In this document: piece after piece, positions 44,818 through 53,768 of the stretch
Layout of the letters: every line of letters starts with the position of its first letter
How positions within the stretch are numbered: position 1 is the stretch's first letter
DNA from: JAWSVE01 sp050789445
GTDB lineage: Bacteria; Pseudomonadota; Gammaproteobacteria; Pseudomonadales; Cellvibrionaceae
NCBI GenBank assembly: GCA_050789445.1
Contig: JAILXR010000001.1
Span: 2,790,001 to 2,854,000 of the forward strand
Length of the DNA stretch: 64,000 nucleotides
Direction of reading: 5' to 3'
The notes under the pieces: model-generated
Databases searched by the model: none
What the model saw: the letters and a program-made list of their open reading frames with translations, nothing else
What the model was told of the DNA's origin: nothing
Program-made: the position numbers and the translations under genes

Positions 44818-44830
44818 GTGTCTATCTTAA

Positions 44831-45607
44831 TTAGTTATTTTCATTGGATGTGTGACTAGAACCAAATAATGACCGTGACATAAAGTCAGCGGCTTTTGTA
44901 TCAGATTTTTCGTCCTTTAGGGTCTCGGGAGCGTCCGGTGTTACTGCTGGAGCTTCTGCCACTTTAGGTATTTCTTCTGCTGGTGCGACAGCGCTTGTAG
45001 CTTCATCAGCTTCAGCTATAGGCGCAGACTCTACAGCTGGCGTTATGGTTTTAGGTTTAATGGTTTTTGTCATAACAGGTTTAGTAGTAACTCTAGGCGC
45101 ATTTTTCATTATTTTGGCGCTTTTATTTGCAGTTTTGCTGCGAGCCTTCACTTTCACAGTGGGTGCAGCAGGTTTCTTCTTGGTGGGTTTCGAAAGTGAT
45201 TTCGCAGCTTTTGCAGTCGCTTTCTCTAAAGCTATAGCGGCTTTCTGAGAGCTAGTCGCTTCAGCGAGAAATTGTTTGGCTAACGCGATATCATTCGCTG
45301 ATTTATCGACAACAGCTTGTTGTTTTGTAACGGCTTTTTTTGCAGTGGCAATGCGTTTAGTGGCCGTCTTTTTTGCCGCAGGTGTCTTTGCTTTTTTACT
45401 TGCGCTTGTGGCGTTTTGAACCTTTTTCTTCAGCCCGGCTAATGTCTTTTTCGATTTTTTCGAGGCGGTAGTTGCAGAGGCAACAGCTTTTTTAGCCTTA
45501 GCCACTTGTTGAGTTCTAGCTTTTGATAATTGTTTTTCAAGTACAGCCAATTTTTTTTCTAAGCTAAGTACTGTTTTTTCAGCGGGTGATATTTTTTTTG
45601 CAGCCAT
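44831..45607 (-). CDS. AlgP-like histone H1-type protein
   Basis: A 258-residue Lys/Ala-rich protein: helical N-terminus (EKTVLSLEKKLAVLEKQLSKARTQQVAKAKK), then repeated KKA/KKT blocks (AKKTATKRIATAKKAVTKQQ) and a Pro/Lys section, ending in an acidic Glu/Ala tail (PAEEIPKVAEAPAVTPDAPETLKDEKS). This resembles AlgP (AlgR3) of Pseudomonas, a DNA-binding histone H1-like regulator. The acidic tail is a notable difference from the usual KPAA repeat tail. Position near rsd supports homology. Confidence 0.75.
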   Translation of the reverse strand: MAAKKISPAEKTVLSLEKKLAVLEKQLSKARTQQVAKAKKAVASATTASKKSKKTLAGLKKKVQNATSASKKAKTPAAKKTATKRIATAKKAVTKQQAVVDKSANDIALAKQFLAEATSSQKAAIALEKATAKAAKSLSKPTKKKPAAPTVKVKARSKTANKSAKIMKNAPRVTTKPVMTKTIKPKTITPAVESAPIAEADEATSAVAPAEEIPKVAEAPAVTPDAPETLKDEKSDTKAADFMSRSLFGSSHTSNENN

Positions 45608-46027
45608 GATTCATTACACCTTGTTGTAAGTTAATGACTATATTTAAAGTAGTGAGTTAGAAAATTTATTGATGATGGTTATTAATATCCAATGGCGTTA
45701 AGTTTTTCTGTTAGACATAAACAATAAAGTTTAAATAGTACAACTTAACGCATAAGTAACAGTTTCCATTAGTTGCCAAATGTAAAACACAATTGTGTTG
45801 ATGACAATATAGGAAAAACAATAGATTTGTTAAGTGTGCAGTGGTACAGATTAATCTGTAGTTTTTACTATGGCTAAAACGTTTAAAAACAGAAAAAATA
45901 CTTTGTAAAAACTTTAAGATAGCTAGTTCCTAAAGTATCAAAAGATTGTTACAACAGAATAAAAACCTGAATTGGTTATCATTTTTTCGAAGAAAAACAC
46001 AAACATTGACGACAGTGAGTACGCTAA
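45608..46027. other. 420-bp AT-rich gap before DUF4124 gene
   Basis: Divergent space between algP (minus) and the DUF4124 gene (plus). No gene, repeat or strong hairpin seen. Both promoters should lie here. Confidence 0.45.
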
Positions 46028-46555
46028 ATGAAACTATTTGTTAAATTTATGATCTTTGTCCTCGTTCTAGGATTGGCTGGACCATTTATTATGAAGGGGC
46101 CAGATGGTAGGCCTTTGATGGAACTGGATGATCTCATTCCAGATTTTTCCTCAATGAAACGCAAAGCTTCAGGCGTGCTGAGCGATGTAAATGATACTGT
46201 TGGAGCCTTATCCGGTGACAATGGGGGCGAGCCCAGTGAATTCGGAAAAACCCGTGTGTATCGCTGGAAAGATGAAAAAGGGCGCTGGCAATATTCAGAT
46301 ACACCACCTGCTTCTCAAGAGTCTGAGAAGTTACTTATCAACCCTGATGTCAATATCGTCCAAGCAACTGAGCTGCCTGAAGCACCTGAACCAGAAGAAG
46401 AGAAAGAAACGGATGCGAAAGACTCAGGTATTGGGTTACCATTACCAATGACTGTTTCGCCGGGGGAAGCGCGCCAACTGATCGATGATGCAAAAGGGAT
46501 TGGTGAGCTAATGCAACAGCGAACAGAGGCGTTAAATGCTATCAATGGCGATTAA
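46028..46555 (+). CDS. DUF4124 membrane-anchored protein
   Basis: 175 residues: a TM/anchor at the N-terminus (FVKFMIFVLVLGLAGPFIM), a short linker with GRPLMELDDLIPDF, the DUF4124 domain TRVYRWKDEKGRWQYSDTPP (about 75-95) and an acidic, proline-rich tail. DUF4124 occurs in envelope proteins of Pseudomonas relatives near algP. Function unknown. Its N-terminus is more likely an anchor than a cleaved signal. Confidence 0.78.
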   Translation: MKLFVKFMIFVLVLGLAGPFIMKGPDGRPLMELDDLIPDFSSMKRKASGVLSDVNDTVGALSGDNGGEPSEFGKTRVYRWKDEKGRWQYSDTPPASQESEKLLINPDVNIVQATELPEAPEPEEEKETDAKDSGIGLPLPMTVSPGEARQLIDDAKGIGELMQQRTEALNAINGD

Positions 46556-46646
46556 TTCAAGACCAAGTAGAAAGCGTTAGACGGCTTTCACATGCGATTT
46601 AAATAATCTAAATAAAACTTTCAAAAAAATAAGAGTGGTAAACAAA

Positions 46647-47399
46647 ATGTTTAAAAAGTATTCGACTATGGCAATGACTGCCTCTTTGGTTGTAGCCCTA
46701 GTAGGTTGTGGCGAAGATAAAAAAGCAACGGCTGAGGAAGTTGCAAAGCCAGCTGAATTAGCAACGACAGAGCAAAAAATTAGTTACATCTTTGGGCTTA
46801 ATATTGCGCGATCGTTTTCGCAGCAAGATATTATTTTAGATGTCGATTCTTTAACACTTGCGTTAGAAGATGTTTATGCAGAAAAAGATCCTCGTTTAAC
46901 GGAAGAAGATATCCAAGGTATTATGCAAGCCTTCCAGCAAGAGCAACAATCTAAAATGGCTGCACAGCAGGCAGAACGCCAGAAAGAAATGGAAGCCGCT
47001 GGAGAAGCAAACAAAAAAGCAGGCGAGGAATTCTTAACAGCAAATGCTTCAAAAGAAGGTGTTGTTTCTTTAGAGAGCGGTTTGCAATATAAAGAGATTA
47101 CTGCGGGTACAGGTCCAAAGCCAACAGCTGAAGATACGGTGACTGTTCATTATCGTGGTACTTTGATCGATGGCACTGAATTCGATAGTTCTTATTCTCG
47201 TAACGAACCAGCGACCTTCCCTCTTCAAAATGTGATTCCTGGTTGGACGGAAGGTTTACAGTATATGTCTGAAGGATCAAAGTTTGAATTTTATATTCCT
47301 TCTGATCTAGCTTACGGTCCTGGCGGAAGTGGTCCTGTTATTGGCCCTAATTCAACGCTAATATTTGAAGTTGAATTAATTAAAGCGAAAGCAGAATAA
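46647..47399 (+). CDS. FKBP-type peptidyl-prolyl isomerase lipoprotein
   Basis: The ATG at 46647 (GTG at 46635 is less likely) gives 250 residues with a lipoprotein signal ending VVALVGC (lipid Cys21). An FkpA-like N-terminal helical dimer domain (about 40-130, with KISYIFGLNIARSFSQQD) precedes the FKBP domain (TVTVHYRGTLIDGTEFDSSYSRNEPATFPL, VIPGWTEGLQYMSEGSKFEFYIPSDLAYG). Periplasmic folding of outer-membrane or secreted proteins is the likely job. A strong terminator follows. Confidence 0.9.
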   Translation: MFKKYSTMAMTASLVVALVGCGEDKKATAEEVAKPAELATTEQKISYIFGLNIARSFSQQDIILDVDSLTLALEDVYAEKDPRLTEEDIQGIMQAFQQEQQSKMAAQQAERQKEMEAAGEANKKAGEEFLTANASKEGVVSLESGLQYKEITAGTGPKPTAEDTVTVHYRGTLIDGTEFDSSYSRNEPATFPLQNVIPGWTEGLQYMSEGSKFEFYIPSDLAYGPGGSGPVIGPNSTLIFEVELIKAKAE

Positions 47400-47421
47400 A
47401 TTCTTCAAAAATGTAGAAGAT

Positions 47422-47457
47422 AAAAAGGCGCCCCCTATGATAGGTGGCGCCTTTTTT
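47422..47457. terminator. terminator after FKBP gene
   Basis: Arms AAAAAGGCGCC and GGCGCCTTTTTT with a 12-base loop and T-runs on both strands; it can also end transcription of the convergent WD40 gene. Confidence 0.9.
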
Positions 47458-47492
47458 GTTTGAGCATGTTTTTGAGAAGTAGAAATTAAAAA

Positions 47493-48491
47493 TTATTGTT
47501 TTGTTTTTTGACTTTGATTTAGTTGATGGATAAAACCGTTAGATGCAATGGCATAATATATTCCAGCTCGATCACTAAACCCAACAGCAAGAACAGCGGC
47601 GCTACCGGGTTTCCATTGGTCTCTTTTCGGTAGAGTCCATTGGCTTGCTTCTTTTAAGTTTTTTGCATTCCATAATTGGATAACGCGGTTAGGTAATCCG
47701 GTTAATAAAAAATAACCATCGTGACTAAATTTAACGGCAGTAAAGCGTAAACCTCTTTTTAATTTTTCTGTTGAAAGAGATAGCTCTCCAGAAATTGATC
47801 CAGTAGCAGTATCCCAAACAACGGCTTTGTCATATCGAGCAGCTGAAAAAGCGCGTTTTCCATCAGGACTAATTGCTACCTTTAATACGTAGTCATTGTG
47901 TTGAATAGTTTGAACAGGCTGGCTGGTTTCGATATTCCAAAGTATTGCCGTGTTATCTTCTGAGCCAGTCAAGGCTAGTTTATTGTTATCGCTTAGGTCT
48001 ACGCTAGTGACAGGTGCTTGGTGGTGAAATGTTCTTTGGATGCCACCTCGTTTCACATCGAAAATAACAGCTGTATTGTTACTCAAACCTAATAAGGCGT
48101 AACTTCCATTTTGACTGAGGGCAATTGATAAAACAGAGCCTGGTGTAGTCCAAAAGCGATGGGCACTGCCATCAGAAGTTTTCCAAAGTACCATCGTATG
48201 TTCATCTGCCGTAATGGCCCACTCACCTTCTGGAGAAAAATCGGCGGCAATAATATTGGTGTAATCGCCTTGATGATGGTTCCAATTAAAAAGGCGTTCT
48301 TTATCCCGAACACGCCATAGACTTCCACCATGATTGATCGATCCGACAATGGCTAATTTTCCATCATCAGAAAAAGCACCGCCATAAGCTCCCACAGCAG
48401 CCACTTCGATGGAGTTAGAAGGGCCAACACCGGCGTTGCATCCTAATAGGATGCTAGAAATAATGATGAGAAAAATAGAAGTTTGTCTCAA
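47493..48491 (-). CDS. WD40-repeat lipoprotein
   Basis: 332 residues with lipoprotein signal MRQTSIFLIIISSILLGC (lipid Cys18). The mature part has seven or so WD40-like blades: DGKLAIVGSINHGGSLWRV, EGEWAITADEHTMVLWKTSDG, NNKLALTGSEDNTAILWNIETSQ, DGKRAFSAARYDKAVVWDTATG, DGYFLLTGLPNRVIQLWNA. A protein-interaction propeller at the periplasmic face is expected; partner unknown. Found next to rsd in several Cellvibrionales and Pseudomonas relatives. Confidence 0.8.
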   Translation of the reverse strand: MRQTSIFLIIISSILLGCNAGVGPSNSIEVAAVGAYGGAFSDDGKLAIVGSINHGGSLWRVRDKERLFNWNHHQGDYTNIIAADFSPEGEWAITADEHTMVLWKTSDGSAHRFWTTPGSVLSIALSQNGSYALLGLSNNTAVIFDVKRGGIQRTFHHQAPVTSVDLSDNNKLALTGSEDNTAILWNIETSQPVQTIQHNDYVLKVAISPDGKRAFSAARYDKAVVWDTATGSISGELSLSTEKLKRGLRFTAVKFSHDGYFLLTGLPNRVIQLWNAKNLKEASQWTLPKRDQWKPGSAAVLAVGFSDRAGIYYAIASNGFIHQLNQSQKTKQ

Positions 48492-48654
48492 GGTGTTGAA
48501 ATTGATGATAAATTTTCCTTTTGCTCGTGAAGCATCTCAGCAAACAATAGGGTTCGCTTGATGGCCCAAAGTATTTAGGCTTTAAAACTTAAAAATTTAG
48601 TGAAAACGATACTAATAAGAATAGTAGAAATTTGGAGAGGGGGTAGTGAAAGGA

Positions 48655-48698
48655 AAACAAAAAACCATTCGTTCATTAAAAAATGATTGAATGGTTTT
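48655..48698 (-). terminator. terminator of rsd
   Basis: On the minus strand, AAAACCATTC/GAATGGTTTT arms with a nested TCATT/AATGA stem are followed by a T-run, 41 bp after the rsd stop. Confidence 0.7.
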
Positions 48699-48739
48699 GG
48701 ACGAGCAAAATTTAGTTAGAGGAAAATAAAATATGTAAA

Positions 48740-49207
48740 CTAAGCTACGAGATCTTTGTGGGCCACATGAAGAACTTCAATCATGCGATCTTCCGCTTCA
48801 AATCGTATCGCAAGAGTCTCACCGACTATTGATAAATCTTCTTGTAGGCTAGAAAGATCGTCAGTTTCTTGATATTTATCATTAAAATCTAAAACTTTGT
48901 CTGTGGTGTTTTCAAGTTTTGAGATGAGCTTTGAGCCTTCTTCGAGGGCTGCTTTATCATTAAATTCTTTCGCTTCCTGAATTAGTTGGTCATAAACTTC
49001 AAAATGTCCCGCCGAAGTGTAATCCATTAAAATTTGGCAAAGACGTCGAGTTTGGCTACAGATATCAGGATCGTTTTCATCAAATTCGGATACAGTTGAT
49101 AGCGAACAATATTGAACGAGCATGTCTTGCCGTTCTTGAAGCCAGCGATCAATGATATCGCTTACTCCACCCCAGCGTTCTTTTGCTGTATTACAATTTT
49201 CTAACAT
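48740..49207 (-). CDS. rsd: Rsd/AlgQ anti-sigma-70 regulator
   Basis: The 155-residue all-helical protein begins MLENCNTAKERWGGVSDIIDRWLQERQDMLVQYC and has the family's CQILMDYTSAGHFEVYDQL. Rsd/AlgQ binds sigma-70 in stationary phase and frees core RNA polymerase for other sigma factors; in E. coli, Rsd also activates SpoT hydrolase. Pseudomonas AlgQ controls alginate and siderophore genes. With algP nearby, this resembles the Pseudomonas algQ-algP locus. Confidence 0.94.
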   Translation of the reverse strand: MLENCNTAKERWGGVSDIIDRWLQERQDMLVQYCSLSTVSEFDENDPDICSQTRRLCQILMDYTSAGHFEVYDQLIQEAKEFNDKAALEEGSKLISKLENTTDKVLDFNDKYQETDDLSSLQEDLSIVGETLAIRFEAEDRMIEVLHVAHKDLVA

Positions 49208-49568
49208 ACATCAAGCCCTTACTTCAATCTGGTTTATTTTTTGATAAGGTTTCAATAACTTGAAACTCGTTCTGTTTTTTGAACGCTAAATCATCCCGAT
49301 TAAAAAATGTTACAGCATTCATTGTTTATGAAAGATCTGTAAATAAAAATTTGTCATTGATTATTCTGCAGTCGAGACAAAAAATTATTAGTGGCTGATC
49401 GAAAATCTACCTCAGCCGAATTTAAATTCAAAAGGGACATTAGCCAAGATAGGTTATGAAATATAATTCAGCAAGAAAAAAGTTATTTTTTACACAGAAG
49501 CAAATCAATTAGTTCATTGTGAATGGTAGCTAGCATTCAGAAATTGGTATAGCTGAGAATCATTAGCA
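49208..49568. other. 361-bp gap between dsbB and rsd
   Basis: Both neighbours are on minus. No gene seen. It should carry the rsd promoter; AT-rich stretches but no clear operator or hairpin. Confidence 0.45.
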
Positions 49569-50060
49569 TTAACCCCGTCTTATTAGTTGCCATAAATTAA
49601 CGATTAATAACCCTATGAATGCAATGATGACCCACGTTGGCATACTTAAACCTAAAAAACGCCAAACAACATCAGCGCAATTTCCGTCGCCTCTCATTAA
49701 AACGACAAAGGCTTCTGTCAGAGGGAAGGTGTCTAAGATGTAATCCAGACTTGGACCACAAGCTGGCACTTGGTCTTTAGGTAGATTTTGAAGCCAAACA
49801 TGCCTACCAGCGACACCAGCTCCTAGAGCGGCGGCGATGATGCCGAGAGCAGCATAAACCCTACCACCAAATTTAGCAGGATTATGAATAAAGGCGATAA
49901 GTGCAAAGATCCCGACAAGGATCACAAACAATCGTTGAGTCATACATAGCGGACAGGGATGTAACCCCAAAACTATTTCTGAAAATAATGCGTAAGCCAT
50001 GAGACCTGTACAGGCAATGACGATAAGAAGATTAGTGGTTCTATTGTTAGGAAGGGCCAC
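49569..50060 (-). CDS. dsbB: disulfide bond formation protein DsbB
   Basis: Inner-membrane quinone reductase that reoxidises DsbA. The 163-residue protein has four TM helices and the two cysteine pairs: Cys36-Cys39 in HPCPLC and Cys101/Cys128 in VPACGPS and GDGNCADV. Length and order are standard. In Pseudomonas a dsbB-type gene (dsbH) follows algQ; here the same neighbourhood is kept. Disulfide formation would serve type II secretion substrates. Confidence 0.94.
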   Translation of the reverse strand: MALPNNRTTNLLIVIACTGLMAYALFSEIVLGLHPCPLCMTQRLFVILVGIFALIAFIHNPAKFGGRVYAALGIIAAALGAGVAGRHVWLQNLPKDQVPACGPSLDYILDTFPLTEAFVVLMRGDGNCADVVWRFLGLSMPTWVIIAFIGLLIVNLWQLIRRG

Positions 50061-50279
50061 AAATAAGATCCTTTGTAAAAAGACTGATTAACAGAAATGC
50101 TAAAGTTAGGCCCTAACGATAGGAGAAATGTTTAAGTAAAACAATAGGCTATCTTATGAAGATGTATTTTTAATAACTGTATTGGTTCTAGCTAAAGCTT
50201 AATTATGATTGCCTCGCACCCAAAAAAGTTTCAGCTATGCTTAAAGTATTAGTGAAGCTAGTAGAAATAAAGGTGATAA

Positions 50280-50738
50280 ATGAAAGTTGTAGATCATTGG
50301 ATTGTGGCGGTGCGGACATTAAGCGTAAACGTAGCAGCGAAGTATTTAATGATATTAAGTGCTGCATTTCTTATTTCCTCCATGAGTATTGCTCAAGAAG
50401 AAGAGCTGGTTGAAGACACGGCGATTTATATTCCTCTTAAACCTCCTTTTGTTGTTAATTATGGCGGTGTTGGGCGTTTACGTTATTTAAAAGCAGAAGT
50501 AACAGTGAGAGTCCAAGATAGCCTCGCTGCGGACTCTATTCGCCATCATTTACCATTAATTCGAAATAACCTTGTGCTGTTGTTTAGTAAGCAAGCGGAA
50601 GAAGAGATTGAAACACAAGTAGGAAAAGAAAAATTACGAGTAGACGCTCTTGAAAAAGTAAGGGACATTTTACTTGCAGAAGACGAGCAAGAAGGTGTCG
50701 TTGATTTGTATTTTGAAAATTTCGTGATTCAACGATAA
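50280..50738 (+). CDS. FliL-like membrane protein
   Basis: 152 residues: a signal/anchor (VAAKYLMILSAAFLISSMSIAQEE), then the FliL fold with AIYIPLKPPFVVNYGGVGRLRYLKAEVTVRV and the C-terminal GVVDLYFENFVIQR. FliL proteins sit at the flagellar basal body near the stator, but this stand-alone copy beside gshA (not in a flagellar operon) is a common, uncharacterised paralogue in Pseudomonas relatives. Confidence 0.85.
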   Translation: MKVVDHWIVAVRTLSVNVAAKYLMILSAAFLISSMSIAQEEELVEDTAIYIPLKPPFVVNYGGVGRLRYLKAEVTVRVQDSLAADSIRHHLPLIRNNLVLLFSKQAEEEIETQVGKEKLRVDALEKVRDILLAEDEQEGVVDLYFENFVIQR

Positions 50739-50762
50739 CTTTATAAGTTTTAGATAATGCTG

Positions 50763-50808
50763 TTCGTTTAACTTGTAGAATGTAGTTAAGCTAAACGAGT
50801 TTTTTTTG
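50763..50808 (+). terminator. terminator of the FliL-like gene
   Basis: Arms TCGTTTA and TAAACGA with further partial pairing inside, followed by eight T residues. It overlaps the convergent gshA 3' end. Confidence 0.6.
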
Positions 50809-52428
50809 TTCGCTGCAATAATTATATTGCGCATAAAAATTTTTAAGATAAGTCTCAAAATTGATCGTGTCTTTCGATTCTATTTCTTTTTGTGCAATCA
50901 AAGATTCTTCTGCAAATTTTTTGTATGTCGCCATTTGTTGATCACTGAGCGGGCGAGAGCGAAAATATTCTGCGTGTTCTTGAGATTTTTTAAGGCCAAA
51001 CCCAAAGAAACTTTCTTGGTTGTCTTTGAGTGAGTTTAAGATTTTTGCAGATGGCGTTTTTTCTGCATTAGAAATCTTTTCTCGCTGCTGAGATACGATT
51101 ACTTGATAATGATTAGTGCCACCATTTGCGTTATCTAGAAGCTTGGCTGTTTTTTCTATTCCGTCGATTAATTCAATACTCCATTCACCAAAGCTTCGTG
51201 AAGATCCCTTGTCCAATAGTTGTAATTTTGGATCTCGGCCGTTGTATACAATTTGTTGTTGATTGTATTGTATTTGTTGGCAATCTTTAAGGCTAGCTTG
51301 TTTGCTTTCTGATAATAAACAAAATAATAAAAAGGCATCGATAAAATGAATTTGCTCGGAGCTAATGCCGGCAGGTTCAAAAGGATCGAGGTCTATACAG
51401 CGAACTTCAATGTATTCAACTCCGCGATCGTACAGTGCTCGTAAAGCAGTTTCTCCAGAAGCCGCCGTTCGTTTCGGGCGAATTGGGCTGTAAAATTCAT
51501 TTTCGATTTGAAGGATACCATCATTTAATTGCTGATAATTTCCATGGGGATCTTTAATGCCTAGTGCAGTATAGGGTGGGTGCGGTTGTGTGATTGCACT
51601 GCATAAGGCTGATAAGTAATCTGGTAAGTTATTGTAGCGAGCCGAGATAGATTTTTGGGCGTTACTTTGGTAGCCAAGATCTCCCATGCGAAGTGAAGTT
51701 GCATAAGGAGAATGAAGCGTGTTGTTATTATGCTGTAGAGGTTTTAGTGCATGTGCCTTATCTTTAACAAAAGAGCTGCATACGGCGGGAGCTGCGCCAA
51801 ATAAATACAGTAATAACCAAAAAAAACGACGGAAATTTCTAATCAGGTCGAAATAGCGTTGTGTTTTAAAATCTTTTAGAGAATCATTATTTTTTTCAAT
51901 TTTTTGTAATTCAATCCAAAACTCATCAGGAAATGAAAAATTATAATGAACTCCTGCAATAGTTTGCATCGACCTCCCGTAACGGTTGCCAAGTCCTAAA
52001 CGATATGTCGTTTTCATTTTTGCAACATTGGATGAGCCATATTGAGCGACGGGAATGTTGGCATCTTTGCCAATGGAGCAAGGCATACTGTTAACCCACA
52101 ATAGTTCGTCACCAATCGACTGATAAGTGAATCGATGGATCCGATCTAAGTGTTCTAAAAGATCTGGAATATTTTTATGTGGGGGTGTAATAAATTCGAG
52201 CAAAGATTCGCTAAAATCAGTTGTTATTTCTGGGTGGGTCAGCGCAGAACCTAGCGTAGAGTTATGTGGTTTTTGGGATAAGTCGCCATTAAGCGATGTC
52301 CGCAAACTTTCTTTTTCTAGGCCGCGTAAAATCCGAGATAAGTTTCCAAGCTCTGGCGCTGCTGCTATAGCGGCTAAATGACTCTGAAGTTGTGACAACT
52401 GTAGATCCTCTTTGCATCGCTGCAGCAT
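50791..52428 (-). CDS. gshA: glutamate-cysteine ligase
   Basis: First enzyme of glutathione synthesis. The 545-residue protein is the E. coli type (518 residues): LRGLEKESLRTSLNGDLSQKPH, LTHPEITTDFSESLLEFITP, WVNSMPCSI, NRYGRSMQTIAGVHYNFSFPDEFW, RMGDLGYQSNAQ, and YIEVRCIDLDPFEPAGI. The C-terminus is slightly longer than usual. It is convergent with the FliL-like gene and downstream of an acidic hypothetical protein gene on the same strand. Confidence 0.96.
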   Translation of the reverse strand: MLQRCKEDLQLSQLQSHLAAIAAAPELGNLSRILRGLEKESLRTSLNGDLSQKPHNSTLGSALTHPEITTDFSESLLEFITPPHKNIPDLLEHLDRIHRFTYQSIGDELLWVNSMPCSIGKDANIPVAQYGSSNVAKMKTTYRLGLGNRYGRSMQTIAGVHYNFSFPDEFWIELQKIEKNNDSLKDFKTQRYFDLIRNFRRFFWLLLYLFGAAPAVCSSFVKDKAHALKPLQHNNNTLHSPYATSLRMGDLGYQSNAQKSISARYNNLPDYLSALCSAITQPHPPYTALGIKDPHGNYQQLNDGILQIENEFYSPIRPKRTAASGETALRALYDRGVEYIEVRCIDLDPFEPAGISSEQIHFIDAFLLFCLLSESKQASLKDCQQIQYNQQQIVYNGRDPKLQLLDKGSSRSFGEWSIELIDGIEKTAKLLDNANGGTNHYQVIVSQQREKISNAEKTPSAKILNSLKDNQESFFGFGLKKSQEHAEYFRSRPLSDQQMATYKKFAEESLIAQKEIESKDTINFETYLKNFYAQYNYCSEQKKLV

Positions 52429-52468
52429 TCAATTGCTGTTTTGTGTGAGTAGTAATCCAATCAATAGG

Positions 52469-52921
52469 CTAGAAGTTTTCTGCGTTAGTATTTTTTTCTT
52501 CGATGATATTTTCGTCACTCGTATTCACTGAGATGCCACTAAGGTCTTCTGAATGATTGATAGTTATATCAGCATCTTCAATATTTTTTTCGATATGATC
52601 ATCAGAAGATTTTGTTGTGTCATCGGCAGCGGCAAGATCGAGTTGAGGATTATCGCTATCGATTAATTCTTTGGGCGCTTTGGGTATTGGTGGTGGAAGA
52701 ATATCAGGGTCGATATCAGGTAATTTTTTTTCATTGGATGGGCAGGAGATAATATGAATGCGTTGTCCATAGTCTTTAGTGTTTGTTTCAAACAGCTGGT
52801 TAAGGGCTTCGTCTCGGTGTGTTGTTTTGTAGATGATGTTGAGGTCGCGACCATCGACCCATTCGTTTTGTTTACTGAGAAAAAGCTTGTCTTGATTTTG
52901 TAATAAAAATAATTCTTGCAT
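52469..52921 (-). CDS. hypothetical protein with acidic tail
   Basis: 150 residues. The first 65 are well structured in appearance (MQELFLLQNQDKLFLSKQNEW, YKTTHRDEALNQLFETN), and the rest is a proline segment (PDIDPDILPPPIPKAP) followed by a disordered Asp/Glu/Ser-rich tail. I do not recognise the family. It ends 41 bp before the gshA start on the same strand and may share its transcript. Confidence 0.6.
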   Translation of the reverse strand: MQELFLLQNQDKLFLSKQNEWVDGRDLNIIYKTTHRDEALNQLFETNTKDYGQRIHIISCPSNEKKLPDIDPDILPPPIPKAPKELIDSDNPQLDLAAADDTTKSSDDHIEKNIEDADITINHSEDLSGISVNTSDENIIEEKNTNAENF

Positions 52922-53338
52922 AGCGCTTCAAGGTTTTTGGTGGTTACGAAATATTAAAATATTGTACAAAGATTGTTGCTGAATATTAATACTAATATCT
53001 TTTTATCCTGCTTAGAGCAGCTGCCTAAAAGTAAGTTCATCGCTCAATTAAAATTTGTGGGATCGATGAGTTGGTGCTTGGTATTTGTTCTGTTGGTAGA
53101 GAGGGGCGGAGTTTACCGCTTATTGAAAATGATCGGTAGTGTCTTGTGACTAATTAAAGTAGTTAATGTGTGGCGAAAAATCGTACAATTGAGCCGAAGT
53201 AAAATTTTTCCTGCTGGGCTAGTTTAGAAAACCAGAGTGGAGAAAAAGTAAGGAAAAGTGCCTAGGTCCACTAAGTTAAAATCTCTGAGTTTTCTTTTGG
53301 TTCGAAAGCGCATCTAGTGGTCCCATTTTTGGGAGTTC

Positions 53339-53365
53339 TCATATTGCAATGACATTGCAATATGA
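53339..53365. repeat. 27-bp palindrome, 13-base perfect arms
   Basis: TCATATTGCAATG, one A, then the exact inverted copy CATTGCAATATGA. No T-run follows, so it looks more like an operator or inverted-repeat end than a terminator. It lies 404 bp before gspC. Confidence 0.85.
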
Positions 53366-53701
53366 CTGTGTAAGACTAAGCTGTTCGTAATTGCGGTCTG
53401 GTTCTGTAAGTTTAGTTTTCTCATTGGTAAACCAACAGCAGTAAAATATAAAATCGAGCTAACAGCACGGATTTTTACGAGATAGGATATCGCTAAGATA
53501 GAGCATAACATTCAAAGATTAATGAATATTGGCCGTTTCTGTTATAGCCTCTATGAAGTGTGTTGGCATAGAATCGCTCTTTCGTGTCTGGAATTGGCAG
53601 CTGAATTTATTAAAAATGTGCGGTAGGTCGCTAAGGCTGGGGATTCATCATAACTGGTGATGCCGAAATCCAAGACCTATTTGGTTACAATAGTGTCATA
53701 G

Positions 53702-53735
53702 TAAGCGCCCCCTCGCATTATTAAGGTGGGGCTTA
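53702..53735 (+). promoter_or_regulatory. GC-rich hairpin upstream of gspC
   Basis: TAAGCGCCCC and GGGGCTTA can pair with a small bulge, about 35 bp before the gspC start. It could be an attenuator-type or RNA stability element; function is a guess. Confidence 0.3.
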
Positions 53736-53768
53736 AGAAGAAATAATCCGCAGTATTCTAATAAATAG

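Larger units (their letters stand above)
52922..53768. other. 847-bp noncoding region upstream of gspC
   Basis: The largest gap in the window. A 65-codon minus frame (53314-53511) has no supporting features and is rejected. It includes a strong palindrome at 53339-53365, a TCCCA/TGGGA hairpin just before it, and a GC-rich hairpin at about 53702-53735. The gsp promoter should be at the right end. Short inverted GGTCCACTA / TAGTGGTCC sequences (about 53265 and 53316) hint at an old insertion but are imperfect. Confidence 0.5.

Noticed and set aside
45045..45248. 67-codon hydrophobic plus frame inside algP
   Set aside because: It is the antisense reading of lysine/alanine repeats, which gives false hydrophobic proteins.
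53314..53511. 65-codon minus frame in the 847-bp gap
   Set aside because: It runs through the palindrome and has no family pattern; considered chance.
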